This document shows positions 43,326 to 52,901 of a stretch of DNA of 64,000 nucleotides, one piece after another (positions within the stretch are counted from its first letter, which is position 1; every line of letters starts with the position of its first letter). The stretch is from the NCBI GenBank assembly GCA_938020445.1, contig CALIIC010000023.1, positions 35,654-99,653 of the forward strand. Reading direction: 5' to 3'. The notes under the pieces are model-generated. The model had not been told where the DNA came from. It saw only the letters and a list, made by a program, of their open reading frames with translations, and did no database searches. Both the position numbers and the translations under genes were made by a program. This DNA comes from an uncultured Flavobacteriaceae bacterium. Lineage in GTDB: Bacteria; Bacteroidota; Bacteroidia; Flavobacteriales; Flavobacteriaceae.

Positions 43326-44327
43326 TTATTTGAAAAACAATTTAGGAAATACCTCTTGTGGGGCCTTCTTGCTAAAGTTAATCAAGATGGTTGACTTTAA
43401 AAAACCATACCCGTACCCTACAAATTGAATAGACACGGCAAAAAGTGACAATAGTGCAATGGCCAAGCTCCGATTCTTCAACAAAGAATCAATAAACAGT
43501 AACACAAAATAACTCGCATACAACCATAAAGGCAGCACAATTCCCAGAACTGACAGCACTAGGGAAGCAAAAAAACCAACACAAAAAATAGTAGGAAACC
43601 AATAGGTGATTTTTGCAGTACCCGGGTGCCATTTGTTGAGAATGGGCCGTACCATTCCAAATTTATTTACCTGAATGTAAAATTTATTCCAGTCAATTCT
43701 CCTTTTATGATATACAAAAGCTTGTGGAATAAGCTTGGTCATATAACCTGCATTCCAAATACGGATGGTAAGGTCAGGGTCTTCCCCTGGATGTATCTTT
43801 CCATAACCTCCTACTTTTTCGAAGGCTTCTTTTGAGATTCCCATATTAAAACTTCTAGGCTGAAACTTCCCAATCGCAGTTTTATTACCTCGAATACCAC
43901 CGGTCGTTAAAACGGCCGTCATTGCATAATTGATCGCTTTTTGCACTAAACTAAAAGACGTATGTGCGGCATCGGGACCACCATAACAGTGTACAAAATC
44001 TTCTTCCAACGCCTTTGCCGCGGCCGTTAAGTACTGGGGAGGGAGGATACAATCTGAATCTAAAACGATAAAATAATTGCCCTTCGCATGTCGCATCCCA
44101 TAATTTCGCGAATCTCCCGGGCCTGAGTTTGGCTTTTCAAAGTAAGAAATAGGTAACTGCTCCTGAAACTGCGCCACTTCTTTCTTGGAATCAATCGTAG
44201 AACCATCCTCGACTATCACAATCTCATAAGGCGCGCTATAGGTCTGCTTTACAAAGCTCTCTAGCAATTCCCGAATCTCATCGGGTCTATTATAGACCGG
44301 GATTATAAATGAAAAAGATAGGCTCAT
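43326..44327 (-). CDS. Family 2 glycosyltransferase
   Basis: 333 residues. The catalytic GT-A domain has FSFIIPVYNRPDEIRELLES, IVIVEDGST, the DxD site LDSDCILP near 115, and a likely base region GEDPDLTIRIW. Two or three membrane segments lie in the last 100 residues (FCVGFFASLVLSVLGIVLPLWL). It probably adds a sugar to a lipid-linked or surface acceptor from the inner membrane. The YbbR gene starts 18 bases downstream. No other sugar genes adjoin. Confidence 0.92.
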   Translation of the reverse strand: MSLSFSFIIPVYNRPDEIRELLESFVKQTYSAPYEIVIVEDGSTIDSKKEVAQFQEQLPISYFEKPNSGPGDSRNYGMRHAKGNYFIVLDSDCILPPQYLTAAAKALEEDFVHCYGGPDAAHTSFSLVQKAINYAMTAVLTTGGIRGNKTAIGKFQPRSFNMGISKEAFEKVGGYGKIHPGEDPDLTIRIWNAGYMTKLIPQAFVYHKRRIDWNKFYIQVNKFGMVRPILNKWHPGTAKITYWFPTIFCVGFFASLVLSVLGIVLPLWLYASYFVLLFIDSLLKNRSLAIALLSLFAVSIQFVGYGYGFLKSTILINFSKKAPQEVFPKLFFK

Positions 44328-44340
44328 TGTTCTTAAATAA

Positions 44341-44372
44341 CAAAGCCATTCCCCTAGGCGAATGGCTTATTT
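44341..44372 (-). terminator. Terminator after fabI
   Basis: AAGCCATTC (44343-44351) pairs with GAATGGCTT (44360-44368) over an 8-base loop, followed on the minus strand by a moderately T-rich tail. It would end fabI transcription ahead of the glycosyltransferase gene. Confidence 0.6.
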
Positions 44373-44387
44373 TCTATTTTGAATCCC

Positions 44388-45200
44388 TTAGTTTGAAAAG
44401 TAATCGATCACTTCTTGGCTCACTCCTGTATTGGAAAAGCCTCCGTCATGAAATAAGTTTTGCATGGTCACCATTTTGGTCAAATCCGAAAACAACGACA
44501 CAGTGTAGTTTGCGCAGTCCTGAGCAGTGGCATTTCCTAAAGGTGACATTTTCTCGGCATAACTAATGAAACCATCGAACCCCTTTACCCCTTGCCCGGC
44601 CGTCGTCGGCGTTGGTGATTGAGAGATGGTATTTACACGAACCTTCTTCTCCTTTCCATAAAAATAACCAAAACTACGCGCAACCGATTCTAGATAGGCC
44701 TTATTATCTGCCATATCATTGTAATCGGGAAAAACACGTTGGGCGGCCATATAGGTAAGGGCAACGATACTTCCCCATTCGTTCATGGCATCTGCCTTGT
44801 ATAAACTTTGCATTACTTTGTGAAAAGAAAGGGCCGAAACATCCCATCCTTTCGCGGTAAAGTCATATTTCTCATCGGTATAGTGTCTTCCTTTCCGAAC
44901 GTTTACCGACATCCCTATCGAATGTAGTACAAAATCTATCTTGCCCCCAAGTATTTCCATAGATTGACTTACCAACGTATCCAGGTCTTCTTGCAGGGTG
45001 GCATCCGCAGGAATTATTTCAGATCCTGTTTTAGCTGCCAATTCTTTTATCTGCCCCATTCGCATCGCGATCGGTGCATTGCTCAAAACAAAAGTACCGC
45101 CTTCTTCATGAACCTTTTCCGCAGTTTTCCAAGCAATTGAATTCTCATCCAGGGCGCCAAAAATGATTCCTTTTTTACCCTTTAATAAATTGTACGACAT
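44388..45200 (-). CDS. fabI: Enoyl-[acyl-carrier-protein] reductase (NADH)
   Basis: 270 residues, the FabI SDR type. Start MSYNLLKGKKGIIFGALDEN, cofactor and structural segments, IDFVLHSIGMS, and the catalytic pair in YNDMADNKA (Tyr-x6-Lys). It performs the last reduction of fatty acid elongation. It is flanked by recN upstream on the same strand, with a gap of about 130 bases, and has its own terminator. Confidence 0.96.
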   Translation of the reverse strand: MSYNLLKGKKGIIFGALDENSIAWKTAEKVHEEGGTFVLSNAPIAMRMGQIKELAAKTGSEIIPADATLQEDLDTLVSQSMEILGGKIDFVLHSIGMSVNVRKGRHYTDEKYDFTAKGWDVSALSFHKVMQSLYKADAMNEWGSIVALTYMAAQRVFPDYNDMADNKAYLESVARSFGYFYGKEKKVRVNTISQSPTPTTAGQGVKGFDGFISYAEKMSPLGNATAQDCANYTVSLFSDLTKMVTMQNLFHDGGFSNTGVSQEVIDYFSN

Positions 45201-45330
45201 GTTCTAATTTTCTTTAATTGTGGTTGGCCTCAAAGATATTAAAAATTAACCGGTACAACCGGCATTGATTTGTTGGAAAAAAAAGAAGATAAGCGTACAC
45301 TTCGCCACAGAACTAAGCACCAATAATACA

Positions 45331-46983
45331 CTAGTTCAATAATTGTCTAGCATGCGCCAGAGCGGAATCGGATAAGGTTTTACCATCTAACATTTCTGCC
45401 AGCTCTACCACTCTTTCATCAATAGTCAATTCCTGCATATACGTTTGTGTAGTACCCCCTTTTTCTGATTTGAACACCTTAAAGTGTTGGTCTCCCTTCG
45501 AAGCTACTTGTGGAATATGTGTTATAGAAAATACCTGCATAGCACTGCTCATTGCTTGCATGATATCCCCCATCTTATTGGAAATCTCCCCGGAAACCCC
45601 GGTATCTATCTCATCGAACATCATAGTAGGCAACTGTTCGTACTTCGCCAATATTGACTTTATCGTCAACATAATACGCGAAAGCTCCCCCCCGGAAGCA
45701 ACTTTTTTAAGGGCTCCGAATTCGGTTCCTTTATTTGCAGAAAAGAGGAATGTGAGATCGTCTTTGCCATTATTCTTAAATACATCGGCAGGCGCTAGTC
45801 CTATTTTGAAAGAGGCGCTTGCCATTCCCAGATTACTTAAATTGGAAAGCATTTGTTTCTGTAAGCCAGGTATTGCCTTTTCCCTTTTTGCACGTAAACT
45901 GTCAGCCGTTTTTTCTAACTGATCCTTTTGAGTTTTCAGCAACGCATGCTTTTCCTCAATGCGGGCTTCCAAGTTCTCTGTAATATTTACTTTACCAGAT
46001 AAGGCTTCCATAATTTTTAGTAATTCGGAAACCTCGCTTACATCATGCTTTCTTTGCAAATCATATAGCAATTGTAATTTACCGTTTACCTGCTCAAGCA
46101 TTTCAGGGTTCGCATCGGTGTCCTCTTGAAACGCCTCGAATTCATTGGTAATATCATCTAGTTCGATAAAGACCGATTGTATCCGATCGTTTAGTTGCTC
46201 GTATCCGCTTCCAAAAGTGGCCAACTTGCTCGTCACCTGTTTCAATTCGGACAATAGCCCCATAACTCCCGCTTGTTCGCTTGCCAATATTTGATGGCCT
46301 TTGGAAAGTTGTTCTAGAATCGCACCTACATTATTGAGTTGTTCGTACTGGGACTCCAAGGTTTCTTGAATGCCTTCTTTTAGGTTTGCCGCCTCTAACT
46401 CTTGCAACAAGAAACTGTTGTAATCATGTTCCTTATTGGCATCTTTCTGAAAATCGACCAGTTCTTGTAATTCACTTTCAGTTTTGCGATAGGTTGCCAA
46501 TTGAACTTGGTAGGTATTTAATAGCTTACCGTTCTCGGCCAAAGCGTCAATCAGCTTTAACTGAAAATCGCTTTCTGTAAGCCGCAAGGTTTGGTGTTGT
46601 GAATGCACATCGATCAGGCGCGAACCGAGTTTGGTCAACACATCGAGTGTCACTGGAGAATCGTTGACAAAAGCCCTTGACTTGCCACTTGGTAGTATTT
46701 CTCTGCGAATAATGGTACGGTCTTCGTAATCTAGATCTTGTTCTTTAAAAAAAGGAACCAAACCATAGTTTTCTATTTGAAATTCGGCTTCGATAATACA
46801 TTTCAAATCCTTATCGCGCAACGAGTTTAAATCTGCCCTTTTACCCAGCACTAAAGAAAGGCCGCCTAACAAAATAGACTTTCCGGCTCCGGTTTCTCCC
46901 GTAATTACGGTAAAACCCTTGGTGAACGACACATTTAAATGGTCGATAAGCGCGTAGTTTTTAATAGAGAGGTTTGCTAACAA
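45331..46983 (-). CDS. recN: DNA repair protein RecN
   Basis: 550 residues, the usual length. The head begins MLANLSIKNYALIDHLNVSF with Walker A GETGAGKSILLGG, then two coiled-coil arms, and the C-terminal half with the ABC signature ASGGELSRIMLTIK and Walker B TMMFDEIDTGVSGE. RecN holds broken DNA ends during recombinational repair. It follows porD in the minus-strand order (gap about 120 bases). Confidence 0.97.
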   Translation of the reverse strand: MLANLSIKNYALIDHLNVSFTKGFTVITGETGAGKSILLGGLSLVLGKRADLNSLRDKDLKCIIEAEFQIENYGLVPFFKEQDLDYEDRTIIRREILPSGKSRAFVNDSPVTLDVLTKLGSRLIDVHSQHQTLRLTESDFQLKLIDALAENGKLLNTYQVQLATYRKTESELQELVDFQKDANKEHDYNSFLLQELEAANLKEGIQETLESQYEQLNNVGAILEQLSKGHQILASEQAGVMGLLSELKQVTSKLATFGSGYEQLNDRIQSVFIELDDITNEFEAFQEDTDANPEMLEQVNGKLQLLYDLQRKHDVSEVSELLKIMEALSGKVNITENLEARIEEKHALLKTQKDQLEKTADSLRAKREKAIPGLQKQMLSNLSNLGMASASFKIGLAPADVFKNNGKDDLTFLFSANKGTEFGALKKVASGGELSRIMLTIKSILAKYEQLPTMMFDEIDTGVSGEISNKMGDIMQAMSSAMQVFSITHIPQVASKGDQHFKVFKSEKGGTTQTYMQELTIDERVVELAEMLDGKTLSDSALAHARQLLN

Positions 46984-47102
46984 ATTTTCAGGATATTAGG
47001 AATACAAAGATATGCTTTATCCCAATCAATAGAAATCAAAAATTGTTATGTAAATGGTAATCCGGGGCAAACCTATTAATGACGACCCTCCTATGGCCCC
47101 GA

Positions 47103-47999
47103 TTAGTATTTAATATCGTTCCAAGTACTGGAATAAAATGGGGCGACGCGATTGAGCGTTTCCTTCAACGCCACGATATCGGTTTTAGGGCCGTCTGAGA
47201 AAATGTTTTGAATCTCATCAGATTTCGCATCAAAAAATGTTTGTATCAAAAACGCATTGGGCCTACGTTTGATCATGGTCTCGAAAAGTTTCATAGTACC
47301 TGCAATGACTTGTTTGCCCGTACTATTGTTATCAGCAAGCACATCCATACCCTTTCGGTGATAATTGTACATGGCCACACGATATTCACGATAAGTATTC
47401 GACATGAGGTTATCGACCAATTCAAAACGGCTCCGATTGTTATCGGTAGACTGTTCCCAACCCGAAGCATTACTACCTTGGGCCTGTGCTACTATTCGCT
47501 GCGCCACTCTATAACTGTCGTTACCCCCTTCTAAAGAAAAAGTATCTGCGTCCAATCCTAAAATGATATGAACATAATATGAAATAACGCTTACCAAATT
47601 TGATTCGAACACATTCTCGTTGAAGACCAAGGGTTGAAATTCGATGTATTCAAAATCAAAATCATTGTCCTTGAAGTTAAAGATAGGGGTATCATAGGAC
47701 GTATTAAATACAGGACGAGATGATTGTATTTGCAGGGTGCCCTTGAACCTACTACTAGCGTCAAAATCGGTGATAGTAATGAACATTTGGGCATTTACTC
47801 TTTCGTTTTCCTTGTAGGATCGATTGGTCCATTTATTTTTATTGACGAAATCGTTCAATGACCTTTCCAAGGTTTTGAATATTTGCTGATTGGTTTGGGA
47901 TACCTGGTCCGAATTAACAGTAATCGTACACGTTAGCTCCTGCGCAACACTGTTCAAGCCGAACATTGTACAAACAAAAAGTAGAAGTATCTTACGCAT
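47103..47999 (-). CDS. porD: PorD-like DUF4835 protein, type IX secretion
   Basis: 298 residues with a cleaved signal peptide (LLLFVCTMFGLNSVAQ). DUF4835 pattern: ELTCTITVNSDQVSQTNQQIFKTLERSL at the start (read in parts), DNDFDFEYIEFQPLVFNENVFESNLVSVISYYVHIILG in the middle. Bacteroidota proteins of this family are known as PorD and are needed for type IX secretion in Porphyromonas. The gene sits between coaBC (overlap of eight bases) and recN, the conserved cluster in this phylum. Confidence 0.88.
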   Translation of the reverse strand: MRKILLLFVCTMFGLNSVAQELTCTITVNSDQVSQTNQQIFKTLERSLNDFVNKNKWTNRSYKENERVNAQMFITITDFDASSRFKGTLQIQSSRPVFNTSYDTPIFNFKDNDFDFEYIEFQPLVFNENVFESNLVSVISYYVHIILGLDADTFSLEGGNDSYRVAQRIVAQAQGSNASGWEQSTDNNRSRFELVDNLMSNTYREYRVAMYNYHRKGMDVLADNNSTGKQVIAGTMKLFETMIKRRPNAFLIQTFFDAKSDEIQNIFSDGPKTDIVALKETLNRVAPFYSSTWNDIKY

Positions 48000-49197
48000 G
48001 TATTCTTTGCATTATTTCGTTCCAAATGTCCTCGGCCACTTCGGCCTTGGTTTTTAGTTCAAACGTTTTAATCGTGGAATTCTTATCTATGAACCGTATT
48101 TTATTGGTTGCCTTACCAAAGCCGGCCCCGGCGTCGTTTAAAGAGTTCAGTACAATAGCATCCAAATGTTTTCTTTTCAACTTTCCTTTGGCATTGGCCA
48201 CCTCGTTTTCTGTTTCCAAGGCAAAGCCCACTAAAAATTGTTTTTCTTTCTGCTCTCCTAAAGAAAGAAGTATGTCTTTGTTCTTTGTAAGTTCAATAGA
48301 AAGATCATCACTCGATTTTTTTATTTTCTGACGCGCTATGGATTTTGGGCGGTAGTCGGCCACCGCGGCTGCACATATGGCCACATCAACTGTTTTGTAG
48401 TGCTCGTGAACAGCATTGTACATTTCTTCGGCAGAAACAACTCGAACCAATCTCACCATAGGGTCATTGAGTACCAGGTGCGACGGCCCAGAAACCAAGA
48501 TAACCGATGCCCCGAGCGAAGCTGCCGCTTTAGCGAGCTCAAAACCCATAAGGCCCGAAGAATGATTTCCTATAAAACGAACCGGGTCTATAGCCTCGTA
48601 GGTAGGGCCTGCCGTAATGAGTACTTTTTTTCCTTTGAGCGGTTGCCCTTCCGATACGAACTCTGTAATAAACTTTACGATATCCTCAGGTTCTGCCATG
48701 CGCCCTTGCCCATAAAGCCCACTGGCAAGTTCACCGGAGGTGGCCGGAATCATCACATTCCCGAAAGACTTTAATTTTTCAAAAGATGCCTCGGTCGATG
48801 GGTGTTTGTACATATCCAAATCCATCGCAGGGGCAAATAAAACGGGACATTTGGCTGAAAGATATGTGGCCATTAACAAATTGTCACAAGTACCATTTGC
48901 CATTTTCGACATGGTATTGGCAGTCGCCGGAGCGATTAGTAGCAAATCTGCCCATAGGCCTAAAGAAACGTGGTTGTTCCATTCCGTAGTATCGCCTTCT
49001 TCCTTTACAAAAGCGGTAAGCACTGCATTTTTTGATAAAGTGGCAAGGGTAAGGGGGGAAACAAAAGAGCTGGCGCTTTCCGTTAAAATAACTTTAACAT
49101 CAGCACCAGCTTTTATAAGTAAACGGACTAAAAAGGTAGTCTTGTATGCAGCAATGCCTCCTGTTATTCCTAAGAGGATATGCTTACCTGCCAACAT
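47992..49197 (-). CDS. coaBC: Bifunctional phosphopantothenoylcysteine decarboxylase / synthase
   Basis: 401 residues, two domains. CoaC (1-180): ILLGITGGIAAYKTT, the catalytic His in EWNNHVSLG, and the motif APAMDLDMY where many species have PAMN. The clamp reads ELASGLYGQGRM, with Ser where E. coli has a catalytic Cys. CoaB (about 185-401): KVLITAGPTYEAIDPVRFIGNHSSG. It makes 4'-phosphopantetheine from phosphopantothenate in CoA synthesis. The first part's site residues differ from the textbook and should be checked. It lies between rpoZ (2 bases) and porD. Confidence 0.94.
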   Translation of the reverse strand: MLAGKHILLGITGGIAAYKTTFLVRLLIKAGADVKVILTESASSFVSPLTLATLSKNAVLTAFVKEEGDTTEWNNHVSLGLWADLLLIAPATANTMSKMANGTCDNLLMATYLSAKCPVLFAPAMDLDMYKHPSTEASFEKLKSFGNVMIPATSGELASGLYGQGRMAEPEDIVKFITEFVSEGQPLKGKKVLITAGPTYEAIDPVRFIGNHSSGLMGFELAKAAASLGASVILVSGPSHLVLNDPMVRLVRVVSAEEMYNAVHEHYKTVDVAICAAAVADYRPKSIARQKIKKSSDDLSIELTKNKDILLSLGEQKEKQFLVGFALETENEVANAKGKLKRKHLDAIVLNSLNDAGAGFGKATNKIRFIDKNSTIKTFELKTKAEVAEDIWNEIMQRIHA

Positions 49198-49198
49198 A

Positions 49199-49534
49199 CT
49201 ACTTCGCTTCTTTGTCGGTATTTCTATGGTATATCTTTTCGTGCAACCATTCCTCTACTGCCAACGCATGCGGTTTTGGTAGCTTTTCGTAGAACTTGGA
49301 AACCTCGATTTGTTCTTTGTTTTCAAAAACCTCTTCGAGACTATCGCTATAGGTCGCAAACTCTTCTAACTTTTCCAGCAATTCCTTTTTAATTTCCGAA
49401 TTGATCTGCACCGCTCTTTTTGCAGCGATAGAGATTGCCTCATAAATATTATCGGTTTGTTGGTCAAACTCGTTCTTATTGATTGTCACCGTAGAAACGG
49501 GTGCTTTCGAATTTTTAAGGTCATTCATGTTCAT
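49199..49534 (-). CDS. rpoZ: RNA polymerase omega subunit
   Basis: 111 residues, longer than the E. coli protein as is usual in Bacteroidota. TDNIYEAISIAAKRAVQIN matches the conserved omega helix. The C-terminal part is charged (EEWLHEKIYHRNTDKEAK). It helps assemble RNA polymerase. Starts are possible at 49534 and 49528 (MNMND). 12 bases after bamD, and one base ahead of coaBC. Confidence 0.9.
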   Translation of the reverse strand: MNMNDLKNSKAPVSTVTINKNEFDQQTDNIYEAISIAAKRAVQINSEIKKELLEKLEEFATYSDSLEEVFENKEQIEVSKFYEKLPKPHALAVEEWLHEKIYHRNTDKEAK

Positions 49535-49546
49535 AATATCAGCTAA

Positions 49547-50383
49547 TTATTTTGCTTCCTTTGCAGGAACATCATCCTGTAATTCTTTTTCAATTTTTCC
49601 CAAGAGGTTATTTGCCTTTTTGGCAAACTTGGTCTCTGGATATTGCTTTATTAATCGGTCATAGGCTTTTTTGGCTTCACCAAATCGCGCTTCTTTTAAC
49701 CAATTTGCACTGTTCATTGCATACATGGTTGCAGACTCGAAGCGGTAATACATAGCATCCTCGGTATATACCGAACCTGGATAATCTGTTAGAAAATTAT
49801 CAAAGGCCGAAATGGCAGGCACTAAGAAGGAAAGGTCAAATTCCCCTAATTTGTTAAACTGCTTTGCAATCGAATATGCTTTTCTTTCTTTTTTTGTGGT
49901 CAACTCACTCGCCATCTGGTTGGCCTCTTTAAAATACTCAGACTCTGGATAAAGATTGATAAAAGTTTGCAGCTTGGCAAGTGCCTTATCGGTATCCGTC
50001 TGATCCAATGTATGCTCGGGACTTAGCAAAAAGTAACACTTTGCACCCAAGAAAGAAGCCCTAGCGGCCTTATCACTTTGTGGGTACGATTTTACGAATC
50101 GCTCAAACTGATACCCGGCCATGCTATAACTCTTGGTTTGAAAGTAAGTGTCAGACAAAAAGAACATCACCCGCTCTCCTTGAGGTTTTCCAACATATTT
50201 TGGCGCAATTTGTTCAAACAGTCTATTGGAACGTTTGTAGTCTCCCTCCTCATATAGCCTTTGAGCTAATTCGTATTTGGCCTTAACATCCTCTTTCTTA
50301 AGCACCGTTTGGTACTCACTACAAGATGCAAGTAATACGGTAACGACCAATAAAAGTAGCGCTGCTCTCATTTTAAAAAACAT
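49547..50383 (-). CDS. bamD: Outer-membrane assembly lipoprotein BamD
   Basis: 278 residues with lipoprotein signal peptide (VVTVLLASC, Cys21) and five TPR-like repeats (YELAQRLYEEGDYKRSNRLFEQI, MFFLSDTYFQTKSYSMAGYQFERF, ALAKLQTFINLYPESEYF). BamD is a part of the BAM complex that folds outer-membrane barrels. Gene order bamD-rpoZ-coaBC-porD-recN supports the call. Confidence 0.94.
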   Translation of the reverse strand: MFFKMRAALLLLVVTVLLASCSEYQTVLKKEDVKAKYELAQRLYEEGDYKRSNRLFEQIAPKYVGKPQGERVMFFLSDTYFQTKSYSMAGYQFERFVKSYPQSDKAARASFLGAKCYFLLSPEHTLDQTDTDKALAKLQTFINLYPESEYFKEANQMASELTTKKERKAYSIAKQFNKLGEFDLSFLVPAISAFDNFLTDYPGSVYTEDAMYYRFESATMYAMNSANWLKEARFGEAKKAYDRLIKQYPETKFAKKANNLLGKIEKELQDDVPAKEAK

Positions 50384-50488
50384 TTTGCAAAATTACGGAT
50401 AATCCGCGGATTTAAAAAACTAATTTTCAATCGCTAAAATAGAAGGTCTTTTAAATTTGAAGAAAAGTTTTGGCTAACATTTAACGAA

Positions 50489-51379
50489 CTAGGCCGTTAA
50501 TTTCACCAACTGGCCAACAATTGTTTTTAGCTCGGCCTTTAATTCGGCACTCGCCTCTATTAACGGAAGCCGCACACGAGCACTGCCCAATTCCAAGAAT
50601 TCAAATATTGCTTTGATACCGGCCGGATTCCCCTCTTTGAAAATAAGGCCCATGGTCTCAAGTAACGCATCGTGCAGCACCTGCGCTTCCAACCTGTCTT
50701 TTTTCAAGCCTAATTCGATCATTTTTGAAAACTCGGAGGGCAGCCCTTGTCCCAACACCGAAATGACTCCCGCTCCACCGGCAAGTACAGTTGCCAAAGC
50801 AGTAGGGTCGTCCCCGGAAATGACCAAGAAGTCATCCGGTTTTTTTTGAATCAACTCATTTATCTGATCCATATCCCCACAAGCTTCTTTAATTGCAACG
50901 ATGGTTTCACAGTCGTTGGCAAGACGTATGGTCGTTTCGGGCAACATATTACTCCCTGTTCTACCAGGAACATTGTAAACAATGATCGGTTTTTCAGTAG
51001 CATTTGCAATCGCTCTAAAATGTTGGTAAATCCCCTCCTGAGTGGGTTTATTATAATAGGGAGATACGGAAAGTATTGCAGTAAAACTGGAGAGGTCCCA
51101 TTGGTGTAATTCTTCTATCACGGCGGCAGTATAATTACCACCTACCCCAAGAACCAAAGGCAACCTACCAGCATTGGCATCTATTACGGCATCGGCCACG
51201 ATTCTCTTTTCATGTTTACGAAGCGTCGCGGACTCACCGGTAGTTCCCAAGACGACCAAGTAATCAATTCCACCATCGATACAATGTTCCACAATTTGGC
51301 CAAGTGAAGCCACGTCAACTTCACCTTCTGCGGTAAAAGGAGTTACCAATGCAACGCCGGTTCCTATGAACTCTTTCAT
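50489..51379 (-). CDS. dapA: 4-hydroxy-tetrahydrodipicolinate synthase
   Basis: 296 residues, TIM barrel. GTGVALVTPF at the start, LGTTGESATL, the tyrosine in IVYNVPGRTGSNM, the Schiff-base lysine in VAIKEACGDMDQI, and SGDDPTALATVLAGGAGVISV. It condenses pyruvate and aspartate semialdehyde on the route to lysine and diaminopimelate. It begins about 45 bases after the DUF6913-like gene and is followed 105 bases later by bamD. Confidence 0.96.
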   Translation of the reverse strand: MKEFIGTGVALVTPFTAEGEVDVASLGQIVEHCIDGGIDYLVVLGTTGESATLRKHEKRIVADAVIDANAGRLPLVLGVGGNYTAAVIEELHQWDLSSFTAILSVSPYYNKPTQEGIYQHFRAIANATEKPIIVYNVPGRTGSNMLPETTIRLANDCETIVAIKEACGDMDQINELIQKKPDDFLVISGDDPTALATVLAGGAGVISVLGQGLPSEFSKMIELGLKKDRLEAQVLHDALLETMGLIFKEGNPAGIKAIFEFLELGSARVRLPLIEASAELKAELKTIVGQLVKLTA

Positions 51380-51397
51380 TTCAAAAGTATTACAACA

Positions 51398-51417
51398 CCT
51401 GAAGGCGTTGCTTCAGG
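51398..51417. repeat. Inverted repeat between the DUF6913-like gene and dapA
   Basis: CCTGAAG (51398-51404) and CTTCAGG (51411-51417) with a 6-base loop. There is no clear T-tract, so a terminator function is doubtful. It lies just upstream of dapA. Confidence 0.4.
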
Positions 51418-51423
51418 CTGAGA

Positions 51424-51960
51424 TTAACTACTTATTTCATTAAGTACACCTAAGTACTTTTTCAATTCCTTTTTGAAAACATTGAAATCAGTCAAGGATA
51501 CATCTAAAATCAAATCATTGAAATAGCTGTCAACTTCGGTAAAACCAACACGAAAACGCGCTTTGGTCTTTACACTCATAATCTTCATCAACAAATTATC
51601 CTCCTTGTAATAATTGACCAATAAATCATATTCCCTGCTAAGGAACTCCAATGCATAACTATTCTCAATTTCTCCGTTCCAACCCAAATCCTTATCCGAA
51701 AAAACCGGAGTGGAATAAGGTGAATTTTTATCATAATAGCTTTTGTAGCCAATAATTTTCACTGCATTGGGCCGTAAAGCATATTCTTCTTGAAATTGAT
51801 AAAAAACATCCGCATTTTCAAACTCGTCCATATCTACGATACACCCTACGGAGGTAATACCACGTGAACGGTTTGCAGGAACCACAGGTTTCTTCAAAGC
51901 CTCCTTCAAGAATTTTTCACCAGATCGGTACTTGAACTTATCTTTTATTCCCTTAAACAT
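51424..51960 (-). CDS. DUF6913-like cytoplasmic protein
   Basis: 178 residues, no signal peptide or membrane helix. Conserved-looking segments: RSRGITSVGCIVDMDEF, VKIIGYKSYYDK, VFSDKDLGWNGEIEN, LLMKIMSVKTKARFRVGFT. It resembles the family that Bacteroidota annotators call DUF6913, known only as a domain of unknown function, often beside dapA. I am fairly sure of the protein's reality and less sure of the family number. Confidence 0.75.
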   Translation of the reverse strand: MFKGIKDKFKYRSGEKFLKEALKKPVVPANRSRGITSVGCIVDMDEFENADVFYQFQEEYALRPNAVKIIGYKSYYDKNSPYSTPVFSDKDLGWNGEIENSYALEFLSREYDLLVNYYKEDNLLMKIMSVKTKARFRVGFTEVDSYFNDLILDVSLTDFNVFKKELKKYLGVLNEISS

Positions 51961-52073
51961 GTATTTTTACATTTTGTTCCCCATTTTTCTTTTATGTGAA
52001 CTGAAAAGAAGTACAGGATAATACAAATGTAAAGAATATCCATTCACATCATAAGACAAAGATAAAAAGGATT

Positions 52074-52838
52074 ATGATTTTAAAAATAAAACATTTTGTT
52101 GCAATTGTAACAATCGGACTGTTGACTGCCTGTCAAAGCAAACCACAAAGTCTGTCGGAAATCGAAGCGAGGCAATTGCCCATTTCGGATTCAATAACAA
52201 CTGACGCCACAATAGAGGCTTTCGTGCTTCCCTATCGCCAACGAATCGACGCGGTATTGGATAGCACACTGGCCATTGCCGCTAAACCTATTTCAAAAGA
52301 GGACGGTTATTACAACACTACTGCAGGAAATCTTATGGCCGATATTGTACTGGAGCAAGCCAATCCTATTTTCAAAAAACGTACCGGGGAAGACATCGAC
52401 TTTGTACTCTTGAACCATGGAGGCATACGTGCTGTTATTTCCAAAGGCCCCGTATCGGCACGCACCGCGTACGAGGTAATGCCCTTTGAAAACAGCATCG
52501 CGGTGGTAGAACTTTCCGGACAATCAGTTCTGGCAATGATCGATTATCTTATTGCCTCTAAACGTGCACACCCCATAAGTGGTATTCAGGTAGTGTTAAC
52601 TAAAAGCGGTGAATTGCATTCGCTCTCCATTGCGGGCAAAGCCTTTGATGTAAATAAACACTATTGGGTGGCCACCAGTGATTACTTGACCAAAGGAGGC
52701 GACAGCATGGTCTTTTTTAAAGATGCCCTCAACATTACAACGGTAGACTATCTCATTCGCAATGCGTTGATAGATTACTTTAAAAAGGTAGATACCCTTT
52801 CGCCCGTTATAGACGATCGGTTTTACAAAATGGAGTAA
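52074..52838 (+). CDS. 5'-nucleotidase C-terminal domain lipoprotein
   Basis: 254 residues with a lipoprotein signal peptide (VTIGLLTAC, Cys20). It matches only the substrate-binding C-terminal half of UshA-type 5'-nucleotidases: GNLMADIVLEQAN, VLLNHGGIRAVI, MPFENSIAVVELSG, and TSDYLTKGGDSMVFF near the end. The metal-binding half is the next gene, 63 bases on. The two are likely to work together in the envelope on nucleotides or related phosphoesters. Confidence 0.93.
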   Translation: MILKIKHFVAIVTIGLLTACQSKPQSLSEIEARQLPISDSITTDATIEAFVLPYRQRIDAVLDSTLAIAAKPISKEDGYYNTTAGNLMADIVLEQANPIFKKRTGEDIDFVLLNHGGIRAVISKGPVSARTAYEVMPFENSIAVVELSGQSVLAMIDYLIASKRAHPISGIQVVLTKSGELHSLSIAGKAFDVNKHYWVATSDYLTKGGDSMVFFKDALNITTVDYLIRNALIDYFKKVDTLSPVIDDRFYKME

Positions 52839-52901
52839 ATGTGCTTCATGTAAGGATAATTTAAAACTTGAACTGAACAAAATATGCTTTAGCTATCTCA
52901 T

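Noticed and set aside
47063..47101. CGGGGC and GCCCCG after the porD stop as a terminator
   Set aside because: The six-base arms enclose 27 bases and no T-tract follows on the minus strand.
51382..51389. TACTTTTG on the minus strand directly before dapA
   Set aside because: It would leave no leader at all and has no -33 element at the right spacing; probably chance.
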